DNA from: Albula goreensis | Taxonomy: Eukaryota; Chordata; Actinopteri; Albuliformes; Albulidae | Assembly: GCA_022829145.1 (NCBI GenBank) | Contig: CM040748.1 | Coordinates: 7,927,501-7,991,500, forward strand | DNA: 64,000 nt | Direction of reading: 5' to 3' | In this document: positions 1 through 12,204 of the stretch, in pieces | Layout: every line of letters starts with the position of its first letter | Position numbering within the stretch: position 1 is the first letter of the stretch | Notes under the pieces: generated by a model | Databases searched by the model: none | What the model was told of the DNA's origin: nothing | What the model saw: only the letters and a program-made list of their open reading frames with translations | Position numbers and translations under genes: made by a program

Positions 1-3000
1 AGTGAGGGAAATCACATTAGGCAAAGCTGAAGTCCTTGGGACTGGACTCAGGGAGAATCCTGCAGGCCATTAATTAGAGAACTCGGTGACATCCTCTGGC
101 CTGGTGTGTACCCAGAGCAGAGCCACTCGAAACACAGATAAATTACAGCAATGCCAGACTGAAGAGAGAAAACCTTACAGGCCTCAAAAGAGCACAGTGA
201 AATAATAGCACACTTACAGCACAACTTTGAAACGCTGTTTGAGACGGAGTGTGCCAAAGTATGGCAAAGTACAACAGAGTTACTTTTTAACTATTCTGTT
301 TGGGACAGCCTATGTCCTGAAAAAAAAAAAAAAACAAATCTAAAAGAAATATTATTTTTTGGCCAAATGTTTTTCCTATAAAACATTATGCTAAAACTTA
401 TTGTGCAGTTGTATTTATTTTAACATTTGTTTGGGTTGAAATAAAATTCATTGATCAGTGATTTCAAAATGATTCATAACTTAACTTGAATTAGATATTA
501 CTCAGATACAAATGTAGCATTCCCCTGGTGGCTAGTCCTTTCTACCTGAGAAACCAGGTCCAGGGGCATTACCAGATACATTCATAGCAAATGTGTCAAA
601 CCATGTTAATACACTGGACAATTATCCCTCTCCCTTAATCACATGCATCTCAGCAATCGGGATAGGATTATAATTTCACTATATGAGTCATGGGAAGCCC
701 ATAGCAAGTGATGTGATTTTTTATCAGGAATTAATATGCGCTGTGCTGAAATGTGTGACAGTCAGCTGAGCTGTCTGTGCTGTGCTCTGTCACCCTCACA
801 CTCTGTCACTCTGTCAGTGCCAGTGCTGACCGGGCTGTGTCCCAGCGTGAGGACACTCCTGTCTCCATTTGCATAAAGGGAACACGACCACACTTAATCA
901 GACCCGATGACTGACTTTACCTTTATTACAATAATGATATCACAAGTCAAAATCTGTCCTTTTAAGAGGAATCTTTTACTGAACAGGAGCAGAAATATTA
1001 AACCATAATTCCCAAACACATGTGCAACATTACCATTGTTGAGATTAGTATTCATTATCATTAAATATTGACCATAAACAACAAATATATCATAACAATA
1101 AGTAGTACATAAATAAATGAAAATAAAATAATCACAGATTTACTATAAAAGGCATTTATAACTACTTTATTTTAAAAACATACACGCTTACTTTTAAAAT
1201 AAAAAAAATATTTTTTAAAGTAAAAAGTTTCAAAGATCAGGACAGAATTATATATTTTATAATAAACAGGCAAACAAACATGATATTCAACCAACATGTG
1301 CATACAGTGAAACACAGATAGCTCTACCCACTTATTGTATTTAAATATACACTACTACACCAACATACCTACACACACATACACACATACATGCATACAT
1401 CAACTATTGTACAACTTCAGCCTCCCACACACACATAGTTAAATCACCATTACAGATACCACACTACCCATTACGAAGCGCTGAACACGCATTATCGCTC
1501 TAAACATCATGAGGGGCTGAGGTTCTTACTATGCAGCTCCATCACATTTTATTCAAATAAGCTGCACATCTCAACACCGACACACACAATTATCAGAAAA
1601 TGCATGCTTATTTGTTAAGGGTCCTATCACAACATTTTAACAAGAGGTATTTTCATTAGCATGTCTAGTTGGCTTCGAATACATAAGTGTTTTTTTTCTA
1701 AAGCACTTGAGAAAAACTGTCTGTTAGCCACATAACAGTGGCCATCTAATTAGTGTTAGTCAATTGATGCTCCACATACAAGCCTCCACCACCTGCAGCT
1801 CAGTCAATGCGTTTGGTTTTAGTGGTATTTATAGACACTTGGAATCTGTGACCACAGTCCACGTTCAATGCATAATGATTGTTTTATCCAATTAAAACAC
1901 AATTTACAGAGATGCTAATTAAAAACTCAGACTAATTATTGGCAGCTACATCTGAGCAGTTTATTCACACATCAGTTCAAGCAATGTCAGGTTTTAAATA
2001 TTTTTTTTTTTATTTATTGTAGTTTTATGAGTCAAGAACCACTCAGCATAAGCAGGGTATAAATTCAATTGTAAAATTTTAAATTAACTGTGTTCTTATC
2101 TGGTATGGAGATAGAGGTATTTTTCTTTAATTCAAGGGGAGGTAATCATTAAGGTAACCAGGCAACACAATTTTAAGAGGTATTTTATTTTATTATTCTT
2201 TCATTTAATAAATCAAATTATTCAAGCTATAGAATCCTTAAAAATATCACATCCCTGTAATTAAGAGCAGCATATTCCTACAATAAATGTTACAATTGTA
2301 TGTTTAGATGCATTTCAATATTCAAAATGTGTTGTTACCTCTAAGCAGTTGCTTGGTCAGGGAGTGAAAAGAAGGGAAAAATAAAAATTACAAAAAGATA
2401 AACACTTTTGTTACAAGAAACATACCATTTGGAGGTGTTAATCACTGTAAAGTGTCTTTCTGCAAGAACGAAAGCTTGTAAATGCAATGCAGAGCCTAAA
2501 CTTTGAGATGAAATTCAGCCATCACAGGCATTGTTCTTTTTTGTTAAAAAGTCTCTTTTTCATGTCACCAACCCTGATCCGCAAATCTGTAATTACAATT
2601 ACATCTTTCACTAAGAGATACTAGAAAGCTAACAGAATGTCCTGAATAAAGTTGGTAGCACATAAGTAGTATGATCATAATGTTTCAACACTTACATCAC
2701 ATCAAAACCCAGCGCAGCGTGCAGTTCTCCAAAACCAGAACTGGGGATCATAGAAGTGAAGCATTACGTTTAGGGCAAAGTACATCGCTGTTTCAATCTG
2801 ACCTTTGTTTATGGGAATGATCTATATAAAGTAAACGCATGTTAGTTATTTCCATAGAGAACGTGGAGGTATATATTTTACAGATGTGTACAGGGGCTAA
2901 TAAGATCCAACAGTAAACAAACTGTGGTAATAAAATCACAACTAGGCATCAAAGAAAGTCAAAATGATCCACCGCAGAATGTAATATTTTAGAGGAGGAG

Positions 3001-6000
3001 GTGGAAAGAAATGCCAAATAGGAAATTCAGGAAATATAGCAGACCTTGTGTTCATGAAATGTTATAATGGCTCCGAAAACCAGTAGGAATTGCTAAAAGA
3101 TGAGGTACACCGAAATGTAGCTTCCACTTTTAAACCAGCTGCACAAAGCACACATTTATGTTGTTTAATGAAATAACAATAATCACCCTACCTGTATTAG
3201 AACAGAGAGGTGAAAATGTATTTTGTCATTGTGTTTTTATTTAATGAATCCTGTTAATGGCCTGTATATGGAAAAGGTGGTTTTTATGGTGATAACACTG
3301 GAAAGACCAGGTACGAAATGAACATGACCTGGGGCCATCACCACGGCATCACTGATGACTGCTTTTATGAAGGCCCTTCTGTGTGTGTCACAAAGCTGGG
3401 TACATTTAGAAGGGCCAATAAAGTACTGACAGGCAGCAGATCATAAGTCATATAATGCATGCACTTTATTTAATGATCAAAGAATATTGTGCATACTTCT
3501 TTCTGAAGGTAAGTGAATGACAAGATATTCTGATAAAACCTACCACACAGTATATAAGACACTATCATGTTTGTGTTCATATTTCCAGATAACTAAAAAG
3601 GAGGGTTGTGTTACCTCATATTTTCTCTTTTTCTGTTGCCATCTCCAGGCCAGGTTGCAGTTTGTGGATATGAGATTTTATCAGCAACGTTCCCCATCTT
3701 TTAACAACTTGACAGGAATCAATTTCCTGTTTATTTCCACAGGTTTGTATTTATGGAACCAGAGTATTTATGGAAGCAGGCTGGCTCACTTATTGCAGAT
3801 TCCAGATCTTTTCATGAGCTTTGCATCATGTTGAATTATGACTGCTCAGTTTTCTACCTCAGCTGGCACTAGCCTGTATACGAGAGGCAGTGGGCTCTGC
3901 TGGAGCACTATAGACTGCAGAGAATGGAATGGAAGGGAGAAAGGAGCACACTGCGGTCACAGAACCAGGACCAGGCATTCTGGTTCTGCCTTCTCTCCCA
4001 CTATATTCTCATGAGAAGCACTAGAAACACACACCCCACTATATAAATCCCTAACACAGCTTGTGTTGGTGAATAAGAGGCACCCTGTCTGAAGCCAGGC
4101 ACAGCCAATCATAGCACATATTACCTGCACCTAAACTTGGATTCATCATCTAATTACACAGCTCAAATATGTAGCTACACATAACTTGGAAAACTGTTAA
4201 AACTGTGATTCTAAATTTTCACTGCTGGTTGCCTATTTCCGCAGTGTAGTTTGTGTTTGGCTTACCTACACCACTTATCTAAAATTCTTCATCTAAATTG
4301 CCAGAGCAAGTGAAGAGTTTATGGAATTCCAGCAGGAACTTTCTGGAAAAGAGCTATTTTTTATTCTAGCAACCTACTGTCAGCAGCCTCAGACCAGCCA
4401 TTTCTTTTACAACAGCCCTCCATAATGTACTGGAGACACAAATCTTCATGTCTGCCTGCTTTGGGTCCAGCTGGTCTGAACCTGGCTCTACAGTGGAAAT
4501 GGGCTAATCTTGACATCCTCTCTAAAAAAGTCTGAAAACTACACCACATCCCAGTGTTTATTTATATTGCAAGACAACACTTCAAATTACTGATGTCTGT
4601 CTCCTGAGGTCTCTCCATTACGGTGCATTTTGTCTCCTGTGGCATCCAATAAAACCTTACCTGCAGAAGAGTTTAAATCTTCTCATTTAAAAATGCAAAA
4701 CAGTGGCATGATTAAAAAGGACAGCACACACTCTAATCCTTTAGCTTCCGGTCTTTCAGCATGTATGTGCTTGCTTTTATAATTACCCTTTCAAATCAAG
4801 GCTGAGTAATGAAGCTGAGGTTTGGTTTTCTTCCTCAGCTGTGTGTCTCGGTCCATGAGAAGGAACTGCCCAGGGGTCCAAAGCTTCTCGCTGTTCTAGG
4901 TCACTAAGTGGCAAGAACGGCCTCCACACTCTGTATGCTGCCATACGAACTAAATAAACATTAAGATTTTTGCTCCTAATGAGCCAATAACAACGGAAAA
5001 TAACATCCTGCTTTTCATTACTCCTTAACTGTGTTAAAAGTCATTTGTCTACATAAAACAATATGCAACAATTTACTTCTGCAATCCACTGCAATACTGA
5101 CATCAGGAGTCATAATTACTGGCCTTTGCAATGATAGTTACAGTAATACTGATGGGGACAGCAGATCTAATATTTGCAAAATACAGAACTGCACAATTAT
5201 AATCACTCTTAGACAATACAACTGTCGATTTAAGTACTTACAGACTCTCAAATTAATGAAATGGCTGAATAATAACATATGGAGCCTGCTGGATGGCTCA
5301 CCCTGCAAACCGGCTGCGATTCTGCTACAGCTTGGGCTCTAAGGTCTGCAATCTAATCTGAACCAGCCTGCAGTCTGTCTGCGCAGGCTGCACATGAAAC
5401 AGACTATTCATGCCTCTGTCTGCAAAAGCTGAACCTGCAGTCTGCAGCGTGAGACGAGTCACCAGCAGACGTGTTTCAGGGGAGAGCGCACGTTCCAGTC
5501 AGCACTCACGAGTGGAAGCTGAGGCAATGAGCACAATGTGTGAATACGACTAGGGATTCCAAACTGAGTGAGAAGCAGGAGGAGGCAGTTTAAAAAAAAT
5601 GTGACAAATGTGGGAAAACTGTATACACAGCTTTTATACACGATTACTCATTATAGAAGGAAAATGTTAACATTTTACCATATAGAAACTGTTTTTGTCT
5701 CGCACAGTAGGAAAAATCCTTTTCAGTTTGAACTTTGGCATCATAACAATTCTGCCTATGCTGGCTCGGGAACATGCAGCCATGTCCTTTTCACAACAGC
5801 TGGATAAATAGGGCTGCAGAATGGTGGAATTTTAATTAGATGGAAAGGCTGCACATTGAGGCAAGAAAAAGCAAGAAGCATCTGATTATGGACTGAAACT
5901 GAATTCTGTTTGTTTTGATGTCTTTTTCTGCCAGCGGTACGTTGCAGGATTATTGGCTTGAAGACCCGGGTCAGAGTGGAGAGATTTACGGGAGAAAGAC

Positions 6001-7700
6001 AAAGCCAATTACCTGCACAGAACAACTCAATATGTCTACATATTTCCTGCTTCTTTTGATTAAATCAGCGCACACACACTGCACAGCCAAATCAGAAGTC
6101 TGAATCACATTCCACAATCAATTTAAATCATCTTCTTCGGCATCTTGCTTTACTCAAAGTAACTCTTTAACAATGTCACTGTACACACATTTTGATGGGG
6201 ACCTTTATTTAAACCCAAATGTTTGAGAGTGTCCATCCTTTGAGGAAATTGTACACATCCAAATATTTTCACACATTTTATCAAGCTCTGAGCACCATTA
6301 ACAAATCACTTCCTCCGCTACCCAATATTTCAGTCTGAAGGCTAAAAGAAGCACCTGCTCATTGTCTGAAGGCCTGTTTTCCCATATGACAGACCACACA
6401 CTACACCTTCTGAGGACAAATAAAATGGTACCTCAATAATTAAACCTTTTTAAAACCATTCTAAAACAAATAAGATCAGATTACCCAGTCATTCCCTCAA
6501 ACAGCAAATTTGCTCTCTACTTTCCAGACATTAATTTCCATTTCTTTAAGACAAAAGTCAAAAGAATTCAGCAATTAATTTTACATTTTAAACTAAAACC
6601 ATTCCAATCAAACGCTTCTGATGAAATGACAAGCTCATTAGGGCAGTAACTGTGAGGAAAGATATTTCCATCATAACATACCAATTAGATTCCTCTAATC
6701 AACCACAGTTGGTGGTGTGCAACAACTGCACTTTGCTGTTCTCGTTAGTTTGAATGCATATGAAATTGAAAGCACCTTCTTGGCATAAATCAAATATTAG
6801 GTGAATCAGATTTTTGAAACAACAGGCAGAAAATGCAGTAGACATTATTTAACCCTTATTCACTACAATTTTTCTCATCTGATTTTGGCAATTTAAAATT
6901 GCTGAAATGGCACCATCTTGTGGACAATAAAAAAATTACAAAGTGTGTCCTATAGCATATAAGGACAACCAGAACAGCTTCTCTAAAAAATGGCAATACT
7001 TTTCCTCACTGTCATCATTTTCAAAGCTATATACTCCAAGGAAAATGTCAAAGAGATTTACCACAGTATTATGCTATGCAGAGAAAACATACTGCTTCAA
7101 AGGAATAAATCGAGTGAACAGCAAAACACCAAAGAAAATCAGACCGACAGCCTTGTTAGAAAAATCAGTTGGATAAAAAAAAATTTGCTCTTCTGGAGAA
7201 AAAAAAATCTACTCTGCCTTTAGCAAGCATAGTACACAAAACCATGTCAAACCCAGAACATGTTTCTAAATTTACCTCAGTGAAAAGGAATATAAAACAC
7301 TGCAGGAGTGTGGGAATATAACTTTAACCAGCCTCCAATACAGTTATTATCAAACATCAGTGGTAAATATCTCTAGAAAGACAACATAAGATTACTTTTT
7401 TACTGGACAACAATAATCTTAGCTAATAATGATCAAAAATAAAAAGAGTACCAGTCATAAAAAACAAATAATAAACAGGAACATTCCTTGCAAAATAAAT
7501 ACCCTTTTTGCTGTACACCATCTTGGGAAAGTTTTTGGAGTTGTTGAGAGGTCACTCAGTTTAGTGGAAGGGTGAAGACTATGTATTCATATTTCTTGAA
7601 CCAATAGACATACAACATTAAGAGGAAGCATGAAAACACCCTACCTACGCTGACTACTGACACAATACATTAAGCACAACCATATCTGTTACGATGCACC
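1..7700. other. Intergenic DNA, no gene recognised
   Basis: No supported exon, tRNA or hairpin RNA was found on either strand in this AT-rich stretch. The open frames present are short (105 codons at most), lack flanking splice signals with matching phase, and resemble no family I know. Features seen are a CA-rich tract at about 1355-1440 and TAAT-core (homeodomain-type) sites clustered at about 1870-1950. The part nearest 7.7 kb probably includes the THUMPD1 3' UTR, because that gene ends at 7711 on the minus strand; its poly(A) site was not located with confidence. Distal regulatory sequence cannot be excluded. Confidence 0.6.
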
Positions 7701-7710
7701 ATGTCCCGCC

Positions 7711-9882
7711 CTAGGGCTTGACAGAAGAGTGATCTTGACCATCATCCTTGTGGTCCTCTGTTGTCTTTTCCTCCTCCTGCTGGACAGTGACACCGTCTCC
7801 ATTTCCTCCCTCCTGCTCCTGTCCTTTGGATCCCTTGGATGGCCCTTCAGTCCGCTGAGGGAGGTTCTGCTCTTTATCTGGCTTAACCACTTCCTGTACA
7901 TTGAACTTCCTGAGCAGCATATAGTCCCGCACCACGCTCACACAGCACACAGCTTTGATAACCTCGATTATGATGGTGTACTCGGGGTTAGTGAGATCCA
8001 CTTTATTTCTGGGATTCATTTTCCCAACTAATCCTAGAGAGGGGAAATAAATAAAAAAACAGAAATGCTTTGATTACTTTGCCTCCAGAACAGTATCTGA
8101 AATAAGAAACAAGCATATCAACATGTGTATTAACTTTTAGATTTGTTTTATACGGACAACATAAAACTGTTTTTGATATCATGGGGGAAGACGTAAGATA
8201 TATTCAGCTGCATGAATATCACTTGGCAGAAACTGAAAAGAAGCAAAAGGCAGAGAATCAGCATCATTACCCTATTGCATGCATGCACACAGAGCGGTTT
8301 CCTTCATGTCCTAATGCAGCGCTATGATTTGAGGGCTTACCAGCCAAAGCGTTGATGACCTCGTCCCTCTTATTGTGGCTGCTGTTGCGGGCCTTGAAGA
8401 CGATCTGGAAGGTACCCTGGTTCGGGGCCTTGAACCACGGCTCCAGAAAGCTCTGCAGGTATTTCTCCATATCCTCCATGAAGGCCTTGCACGTCCCACT
8501 CACCGGCAGCATCCTCAGGATAACGCGAGATTTCTTCTTCTTTGTTTTATGCAGGTCTTGCAAAATGTGATGGACCAGCTTGTCAGGATCTGAAGAAGAA
8601 TACTCTACTTAAGATACCAAATCATACAAAGGATGGAAACAACTGAACACTACTGCAAGTACAGTACACATACTCAGGCAGCTGTGCTGTGAAAATATCC
8701 TAAGAAACATGAAAAGTTCCACGAGCCTTCTGAGCTCTATGAAATATCACCGGCAACATTTCTGGTTGTTGGAGAGACATACTACCCTCTTTTAGAAGTT
8801 TGATACATTATAATTATTGTTCTAAGTTTACAGGCAACCTTCATGTGTATTTTAAATGACAGGAGACTCCCTTGACCCCGAGTGTCAGACTGAGCCAAAA
8901 TGAATCTACTGTCACAGCTGGAACTATTGCACTTTGGGATTTACTCTGCTTTTTGGTTTAGCTGCAGTTGGGAGTAGCTCCTTTGTTATTCCTCAAGGTA
9001 AACAAGCATTGGCTGGTTGTTCTTCATTTCATCCATCTGTGATCTTGTGTGCAACCGTCAAATTACAATAAATGAACTTGGCTAATTTTATTAATAGGAA
9101 TTATTTAAATTAACCAATTTCAACGTATTACCTGTTGGTTAGGTAAGCAGTTTTAGTAGTTAGTGCCATCTGTGTTCGGTGTTCGGTATTCAGAGTGCCG
9201 GACGTTAAACGAGGCCTTTATTAGAACACCCTGGATTCAGAGAATCGTTATTTTTAATTTTTTTTTTTTACTATATAAGCATAATAAGACCAATGTATGA
9301 AGACGGACTGAAGAACATGTGCATTAAAGACAAATGCCGCCCTCACCTAAGTGTTGTGTCCTGATGAAGACGACATTGTTGGCCCCACTGTCAAGCGCCT
9401 GGAAGCGCCTCTCCCTCTTCTGTGTAGACGAGCGTATCTGTTTAACCTCCTTTTTCAGAGCTGCCTCGGCATCGTCGTCGTCATCTGCTCCATTGTCTAC
9501 ATCACTTTCACTGTCTTCCACGTCAGAAAACTGCAAGTGGAGGATAGTTGTAATATATTCATGTTAGTAATTACCAGTAAAGTTCCACAGTACTTAAGAT
9601 ATCAAAACACGTGCATATTCAAAGTTTTGCAGGTGATGGTTCCAATTTGAAATGGAAAAGGAATTAATGAGAAGGTATTACCTTCTCTGGTCCATACAAC
9701 TGGTCGGCATACTCGTTTAGAAGACTGAATGCTTCCGATGTACATTTCCTCTCATTCATGTTGCATGTGATGAGAATCCCCTGCATTCCAACTTCAAGCT
9801 CCCGGGACCCTCTGTATTTTTTGTTTCCATAGTTAGCGTAGCGCTTTTTGCTCCGTTTCCTTGATTCTCCAGTCTCAGCCAT
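7711..9882 (-). CDS. thumpd1: THUMPD1, THUMP-domain tRNA acetylation adaptor (4 coding exons, 318 aa)
   Basis: Coding exons in transcript order are 9882-9682, 9530-9347, 8589-8341 and 8033-7711; all introns are GT-AG and the phases close to 319 codons including the stop. The start is MAETGESRKRSKKRY, the basic N-terminus typical of the family. Residues 68-128 hold an acidic run (DDDDD). Residues about 129-255 form the THUMP RNA-binding domain (KTKKKKSRVILRMLPVSGTC, then FLEPWFKAP, then AVCCVSVVRDYMLLRKFN). The tail is low-complexity and charged (E/K/D/Q-rich), as in mammals. Length is slightly below human (353 aa as I recall), mainly in this tail. Known role: partner of NAT10 for N4-acetylcytidine formation in tRNA-Ser and tRNA-Leu. 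It is divergent from ACSM3, about 2.3 kb away. Identification is by recognised protein similarity, not by a search. Confidence 0.96.
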
Positions 9883-10284
9883 TACTCTTTTGAGCGAACA
9901 CAATCAATCTGTTAGCATACATGACAAACCGAACGATTACTTTACAAGCTGGTAACCACCCCATAAATCAAATCTTGTACTCTAGATTCAGAAGAGAATT
10001 GTCGATTTACATGCAATGTTACATGACTAGCAAAAATAATATATGTCGTCCATTGAACCAGGTACCATAATTTCTAAGAACAAGTCCTAAATTCCACAGC
10101 TAGTCAACAATTTCTGTTGCTGCTGTGGTGACTAACTACCACCAGCAAGCTAGCTAACTATACAGGAATGCATCTACCAATCCACTGAATGCTAGATGCA
10201 TCTCTCTACAGGCTATTTCGAAAACTACAGTTTTCATCCTGATTTCGCTCAAACAAACCTGTTTTTATATCCAGACTACACACG

Positions 10285-10400
10285 TACAATGCTGCACACG
10301 TGCAATTTCCTGAGTCTTTCCACTGCTTTCTTGTCGCGCTGCTGACGTAATCTTTCGGCGTCACGGTGCCGTTCGTTCGCAATGAACTGTTTTAAGTACT
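10285..10400 (-). promoter_or_regulatory. Probable THUMPD1 promoter
   Basis: Upstream of the THUMPD1 start codon (9882) lies a locally CpG-richer stretch with an E-box CACGTG at 10297-10302 and a CRE-like TGACGTAA at 10343-10350. These motifs are common at housekeeping promoters. The transcription start itself is not visible. This is an inference from motifs and position. Confidence 0.4.
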
Positions 10401-10949
10401 GGCAGCCCGCAGATACCGTGACCTTCTGCTGGATGAGGTAACATCGACACAGTCATTTAGATGAGTTTGAGTACAGAAATTTAGTAAAGTTGTATAAAGT
10501 CTTAAATTTTAACAATTTTCAATTTTATCCCCTTAGACCCAATCTTCTACAATCGGCGATGAACAGATATTTGTTTAAAACAAATTGTGGCTTAAAGTAG
10601 GACAAAGTTTTTGATCTGGTTGGTGGAAGACTGGCTGAGTGTAAACTGTAACTGCCCAAATGTTAAGGGTCTTAAGGGTATTAAAGTCAATACAAATGTA
10701 TACTGTGAAACCCCAGAGCTATTATTGAGTATTGTGATAGTTCACAGATTTATCTGGATTGAGATTACAAATAAATCCCTCAATTGCACAATTCCTATTC
10801 TCCGTATATACTGCATTTCTAAATATTACCATTCCGCTGAACTGGCAGTGGTTTGGGTCAAATGGCATTAAACGCAAGAATGACTCATAAATTGTCCTTT
10901 TAATAACAGCTGTCCATTCACTTTTGTAACCTGGATCCACTCACACATC

Positions 10950-12183
10950 GCAAGTATTAATAGTGATCAATAGTGGTCTCATAATCTAATAGTTACCCTG
11001 ACTGTATATTAATAATGACTGGAGGTGTTCAGAAAATTAAGTACATTTTCTGAGTTTGAAAGTCTGTATTGTCTGCATTAATGTCTGTAGACTATTTGTT
11101 GTTTTATAGGCCTAACTACTGCCTTCGCATATGTTTCAAGAATAATGAACCACATTACACAAATCCCCTAAAACTTTTGGAAATCTTTTATCTAATCGCC
11201 GTAGGCTTCAGAGCATGCGTAGTCTGAGGACGAGTAGAACTTCTTGACTTGCAGGTAATTCGCTTGGAGACGCAGTAGAATAAATAGCTGACGTGCAATT
11301 ACATTGTTTCTAGAACTGAAATTCAGCGTTTTTATGACACTAAATAAGAACCGTCAAAATAAGATGCTGCTTAGCCGACTAAACTGCTAGTCTTCAGTCA
11401 CTTGTCGCTTTAAAGGGGAGTGCCCTTTTACCCGAAGAGTCACAATAAGACGTATTGCAGTTACTGTACATAGCAGCTGTTTTGGTCATTTACTTGATTG
11501 CACTAGAGCTCTGTTCTGCTGCACCTTGGAGGTAAGCACGGCATCGACATCTTGTGAATTTATAGTTGAAAAGTTATATACATATAGTTCCTTGTTTATA
11601 GTTCGGACTGTATTCGAACCGAAATAGAAAACAGTCTTAAGATATAATCTTTGCAGTTGGACAGTTTAATAATAATTTCAGCTGTGTTTAAAATGAGTCG
11701 GACTGACTTGAAATCCAAATCAGTTGCTGGATCTTAGCCGTACTTGGAAAACAGAATAAGCCAATCTTACGTGAACACGCCAATTCTGTTCAGACCGCAC
11801 CATCTGCATGGTTCATGCTCAAACAACAGCCTACCGTTGCAGAGGTGAAACAGCCTGGAAAACTTCATTATTAAATCAAAGCACATGTAGGTGCGACACG
11901 CAAGACACAAGAAAACGAAGAAGTCACTGTATCAGTTCATCATAACCATTTTTAAAACGATGCCCTTGAAACAGTTTAATGGGTCAGCCATTCAGTTATG
12001 TAGGAACTACTCTTGTTATTCATTTCCATCTTCTAGCTAGAGTTTGCTCCCTCAGATTTTGAATAGCAGTGAACTCTGTTTTGCCAACTTGAAAAATAGG
12101 ATTATTCTGTTTTTACTTGACTCTCTATAGTGGTGAAAGCATGTAAATTAACTCTATATTAACCACAGATTTATTTCTCACAG
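10950..12183 (+). promoter_or_regulatory. ACSM3 upstream region with probable non-coding first exon
   Basis: A donor-like GAG|GTAAGC ends a likely 5' UTR exon at 11531. An acceptor TTTCTCACAG ends at 12183, 21 bp before the coding ATG at 12205. The predicted 5' UTR intron is therefore 11532-12183. No TATA box was identified. The distance from the THUMPD1 start side is about 1-2 kb, so the two genes are divergent but do not share an obvious compact promoter. Confidence 0.45.
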
Positions 12184-12204
12184 TTTCAGAGGTCACTCGA
12201 GTGC

